64,000 nucleotides of DNA from Saccoglossus kowalevskii. Its lineage: Eukaryota > Hemichordata > Enteropneusta > Harrimaniidae. A program made the position numbers and the translations under genes. Within the stretch, counting starts at the first letter, position 1. Every line of letters begins with the position of its first letter. Location: NCBI RefSeq assembly GCF_000003605.2, contig NW_003139318.1, positions 250,996 through 314,995 on the forward strand, written 5' to 3'. Positions 60,118 to 64,000 of the stretch are shown here, piece by piece. Under the pieces are notes generated by a model. The model was not told the DNA's origin. It did not search any database and saw only the letters and a list, made by a program, of their open reading frames with translations.

Positions 60118-60656
60118 ACAAGTGTTTTCAAAGAAGAATTCTAATTTTAATCAATCAAGAACTTTACACCATTATCCAAAAAAAAGTAATTATTTTTTGA
60201 AGAAAAGAAAAATATATTTTTCACAGGGACACCGATTATGTATTGAAAGTGAGAAACGGTGTGCATGCTCAGAAACAAACAGAACTATTCAAAAACAAAA
60301 AATAATAATAATGAATTCATTGCATTTTTTGTATTGGTTAACAGAAAATGAGTAGATATTTTGAAAATGTAAAAGTTTTGATAACTGTTTCAATCCTTGA
60401 TACATCGTAAACAAGTGCAAGTGTGCTGGTACATGTAAAATAGTAAACAACCCAGTACCCCAGTATCATTTACAATTTAATTTTTAGCAAGGATCTCAAG
60501 AGTGAAGATTGACACTATTTTTTGTGATGATTCTACAAAAATAGTACCAGATGGATTCATCTTTGGGTTCAATCAACTGATTTATTCAACCACCTGTGAA
60601 TATGAGGTAAACTAACCGATCTTTTAGACGGCATTTGTGAGAATCTGCAATAAGTA
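60118..60656. other. unannotated AT-rich stretch
   Basis: No gene supported. Confidence 0.5.
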
Positions 60657-60822
60657 CTATATTATTTTTTTTTCTGAAAGAGTGATTCAGTGGAAATAAA
60701 ATCCAGTGAATTTACTTTTATTTTCCAATATTTGACATTCAACTCATCAAAAATAAGTGAAAAAAAAAATCAAACAAAAAAAACTCGAACTGTCTTTTCA
60801 GCAAAAATAAAGTATTTTACAG
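60657..60822 (+). mobile_element. family A MITE copy 7, shortened
   Basis: 166 bp. The right end AAAGTATTTTACAG is intact with TA after it. The left end (CTATATTATTTT) is decayed and about 40 bp are missing relative to A1. The interior retains GAGTGATTCAGTGGAAATAAAATCCAGTGAA and CTCATCAAAAATAAGTG. Confidence 0.82.
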
Positions 60823-60930
60823 TATGTGCCGAACAGTGCCTTATATGAAATTTGTAAAAAATTGTGTCACAAGAAAGCTCTGACATTTAAAGTTGGACTA
60901 GACAAAAATAGTGTTTCAATTTGTGTTCCA

Positions 60931-60943
60931 GTTGCCTAGCAAC
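60931..60943. promoter_or_regulatory. X-box-like palindrome, 1-nt spacing
   Basis: GTTGCC-T-AGCAAC is a perfect inverted repeat of the RFX half-site with a single central base. RFX proteins tolerate spacing of 0-3 bases. No gene is adjacent. Confidence 0.4.
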
Positions 60944-63330
60944 TACATCTCTAAGGAAGAATGAAAAGAGGGAGGAAACTCAGTGCATACACTTAACATT
61001 AAACTTGAATGACATACTGACAAGCTTACACTGATTTCTAAATGTCTACTTTGAGAAAATTATTTAATTTTTTTTTCCTATTTGAGTAACAATGCTGCAC
61101 ACTGAAAGACGTGATGCTATTACATACAATCAATCTCACAACCTGTCGCTCAAACCGGATTTTAGATTCCGCTAGTTTTCATTTACATACATCAACTAAG
61201 AGGCTTCTTTTATGAACTTTAGATTCCAGCGGTCAATGAATCGGCTATTAATATTACAATCACAATGTATACTGCTTTAAATCTCATATATGATAAATCA
61301 CAGGAAATCTGTGCCACTTAAGCATGGACAAAGACAAGAATTTCTTTTTTTGTTATTGAGTTCCTTAATAAATAGTATTGACAGTTTCCTATCAATAGCG
61401 GATGGATATACGTGATCGGACGTTGGCTGATTCAACAATGACTTATACTTTACAGAGATGTCGTTGGCGCATAAAAAACACATCAACGTTGCAACAATTA
61501 TTGGAATACCGCAGAAAAATATTTTCTTGCATTCTAAAAACGAAAAAATTGACGCATCAAAGGACTTACGTTCTGACTTATTCACACAAAAGAAATAGAA
61601 ATTAAAGTCATCACAAAATTAGTAACAATTAATTAATTAATTAATTAATCATTAGGTAAATTAAAAAGTTGACAAAAAAGTGATGCATCAAGGTAATTAC
61701 CCTATACTTGTGTTTAGAAACGAATTTTTGTTTATTTTTGTTCTTTCTGACAACGTGGTTGGCATTATAGAGACAAAATTGTACATGGCATGGCATGGCA
61801 TGGAGATAGAACCCAAAGTGCATATGTTTTGACTATGTTCTTTTTAAAACGAGTTATCAGCCAGGCTAGTGGAATCCAGTTCTGCTTTAAGCGAAAGAGA
61901 TGAAAGTTCTTTAAACTACAAGTCATTTTTGTATCAGAATCATTTAAAAGTACTTAATCTTTTATAATTCATGCTGATTGCCTGAATGCCTGAATGTGAT
62001 ATCGTTTCGGCATAAAAAATATTGCGCAAGGAGTGCCGGGAGGTTGTTTGGAACTTCAAACATATTGAAGTCAATCATCGATTGCCCATATTTTACGGAT
62101 ACATTATAATAAATCTTTTCAGTGATTTCTTTACTAAATAATAATAAATGAAACTTAGAGACATCGTAGAAATGAGTTGAGCCAAAAAAAAAATGTTCAC
62201 TCAGCAGTCAGTTTACACTGATAGTTCCTTGAGTGGAGTGCGTTCTACGCATGATTTTTTTTTTACGCTTGAAGACGTTCTATTTCAAGCTAGTTGAAAC
62301 CTGAAATTACGCAGGAAATATTGAACTTCAAACACAAATTTTATTATCGTTATTTTGTGTTAATTTCTTCTGTTCTAAAGATTGAATTACATATGACATT
62401 AATATTTCACTAAAATATGTGATTAAAAAGCAACTGAAATTGTAAAAAGAAGTTTCAAGTTTCGTGTATGAATACTAGTGTAAAACGACAGCATTTAGCC
62501 AAAATCTGCTAGTAAGGCGCCATATGACACAACACTTGGTCACTTTATTATGAATGATATATTCCATCTGCTCAACCAAAACACATACCATGTTAATTGT
62601 TATTCATGTTTGACATGTGTATCGTCACTTGTGAGTAATATCTCTCCTTCATCATCAGTTAACATACGTCTTTATGACATATTAAAACTTTTAGTATGTC
62701 ACAATTTTTAGCGCCATCTTTGTTATTTAAAGCACTTTGATTCATTCAGAACAAGATTTCTCAGCAGTCGATAATTTCCAAGAGTTTTCAAGCATTTTTA
62801 TATTTCAACAGATGGAAGACCCCCTAAGCTGCTGATAATAATTGATATCAGTCATAACGAGGACACATCAGCGAAGAGAAGGCTGTCACACATAATACAC
62901 ACTATGGAGAAGCAAAAGAGTCCTCCCGACCTCAGCATCCATTAAAGGTGTCGCATAAGTCGATCCGCAGATGGGAAAACTACTAATCCAATATTGAAAA
63001 GGCAATTTAAGTGGTGAAACATTTCAGTCAGAGGGCGACAGATAACAAAGACAAATTACGGGGCTGTCAAGGTTCATAAAATGTCGGTTAAACCTCAAAG
63101 TGTTACAATGTTTCAATTGTGTGAGTGTAAAATCATGCATCTTTAGCTGATTTGCATACTTCTACTGTTATAAATACCGTCCTTGTTTCAGGAAGCCCTG
63201 AGGCGTGAACAATAGGACTCATTTGCATGGAAATGGACATGATAACTGATCTCACTGTCATCCTCTTCTATTGTACTATCTGGTTTCCATTGTTCCTTAC
63301 ATTACTTTAAGAATATCCAATAGTTTAACA
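60944..63330. other. long stretch largely free of repeats
   Basis: Apart from (TTAA)n-like ATTAATTAATTAATTAATTA at about 61628-61650 and (TGGCA)4 at 61784-61803, no repeat family or gene was recognised. It includes the exact octamer ATTTGCAT near 63220. Being free of known repeats, it may be of interest for conservation tests. Confidence 0.45.
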
Positions 63331-63440
63331 TTATTCTATTGTTTTACGCTGTATTCTATTGTTTTACACTGTATTCTATTGTTTTACACTGTATTCTATT
63401 GTTTTACACTGTATTCTATTGTTTTACGCTGTATTCTATT
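63331..63440. repeat. 20-bp minisatellite, 5-6 units
   Basis: TATTCTATTGTTTTACRCTG repeats with almost no change except A/G at one site and shortened edge units. The short plus frame at 63359-63544 is a reading of this array. Near identity of units implies recent expansion. Confidence 0.95.
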
Positions 63441-64000
63441 GTTTATCTAAACAGAAAATTGTTGAAATGTCAATTTTTGCTCACCATGTGACATGTTTTG
63501 GAGACAATATATTGATTTATGAAAAGAATTGTATTGTCTTATAATAACAACTTTATTGAATCCTTAGAAATACAATGTTTCTATCAGTTAATAGCAATAA
63601 AGATTAGTTGTGATAACTACTACTACAAAAAGAAAGTTAGTTGTTAATGGGATAAAGCAAGTGTTACATATCAAATGGCATTTTCATTTCTTGATTGAAA
63701 TGCATTATGAATATAATTGCCAATCTTTTTTATTATTACATCATATTTTGAAGTCATAAAAAAATTAAATTTCTGTCATTTTTACAATGAAGAACATATA
63801 ATCAGAATTTATGATGTAATATTCATTAGAGCATGTGGGGATAAAAGTTACATGATTTGATGCACAGGATTAGACATGCAACTTCATCCTTTGACCCGAT
63901 TGGTCAAGTTTTGCCAAAGTTGCTTCAAAAAAATGATAGAGACAAAATAAAATTATTTACAATAATCTGATGACTCAGAGTAGAGTAACATATTATTTCT
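63441..64000. other. unannotated AT-rich end of window
   Basis: No gene or repeat recognised. Confidence 0.5.

Noticed and set aside
1-64000. tRNA genes and tRNA-derived SINEs
   Set aside because: I looked for B-box words (GGTTCGANNCC) with a plausible A box and found none that could form a cloverleaf.

Overview
This window looks like non-coding DNA from an invertebrate animal nuclear genome, probably a marine invertebrate. It is strongly AT-rich, full of microsatellites and tandem arrays, and carries many short copies of non-autonomous transposons plus one hammerhead ribozyme of the kind found in animal retroelements. I cannot name the species. I find no protein-coding gene I can defend: the open frames are short, lie in low-complexity or repeat DNA, lack recognisable domains, and are no longer than chance allows at this base composition. 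I see no tRNA, rRNA, CRISPR array or prokaryotic feature. The window is most likely intergenic or a very long intron.

Layout. 1-10 kb: a 179-bp satellite (six units), a ~62-bp minisatellite (15 units), a 46-bp minisatellite, and the first copies of three transposon families. 10.8-11.0 kb: a complete type I hammerhead ribozyme on the minus strand beside a (TA)n tract, read as the 3' end of a Penelope-like retroelement or related retrozyme. 11-24 kb: a ~1-kb element with its own internal repeats, inserted into a 49-bp array and splitting it; a TAAAG-ended transposon family; a retroelement-like tail hairpin; a 192-bp array with a period divisible by three; and a degenerate ~22-bp array. 24-38 kb: mixed MITE families and a 50-N assembly gap that appears to be false. 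38-48 kb: 91-bp and 61-bp arrays. 48-64 kb: more MITE copies, a cluster of four CCAATCAG boxes, a 45-bp-arm foldback and a 20-bp array.

The recurring families, named here only for this report, are: A (about 210 bp, CTGTA...TACAG ends, TA target; seven copies plus one relative), B (about 180 bp, CTGTAAAATCTG ends, TA target; four copies), C/D (CCTTTTCACCACC-type ends, TTAA target, piggyBac-like; five C and three related D copies), H (TCCTCGGGGGCGGA ends, TA target; three copies), T (TAAAGRGCG ends; four copies), E (repeat with an internal 146-bp unit; two copies), F (about 1 kb, GTCCCCGTTCCG ends) and G (two copies). None contains a transposase, so all depend on enzymes encoded elsewhere.
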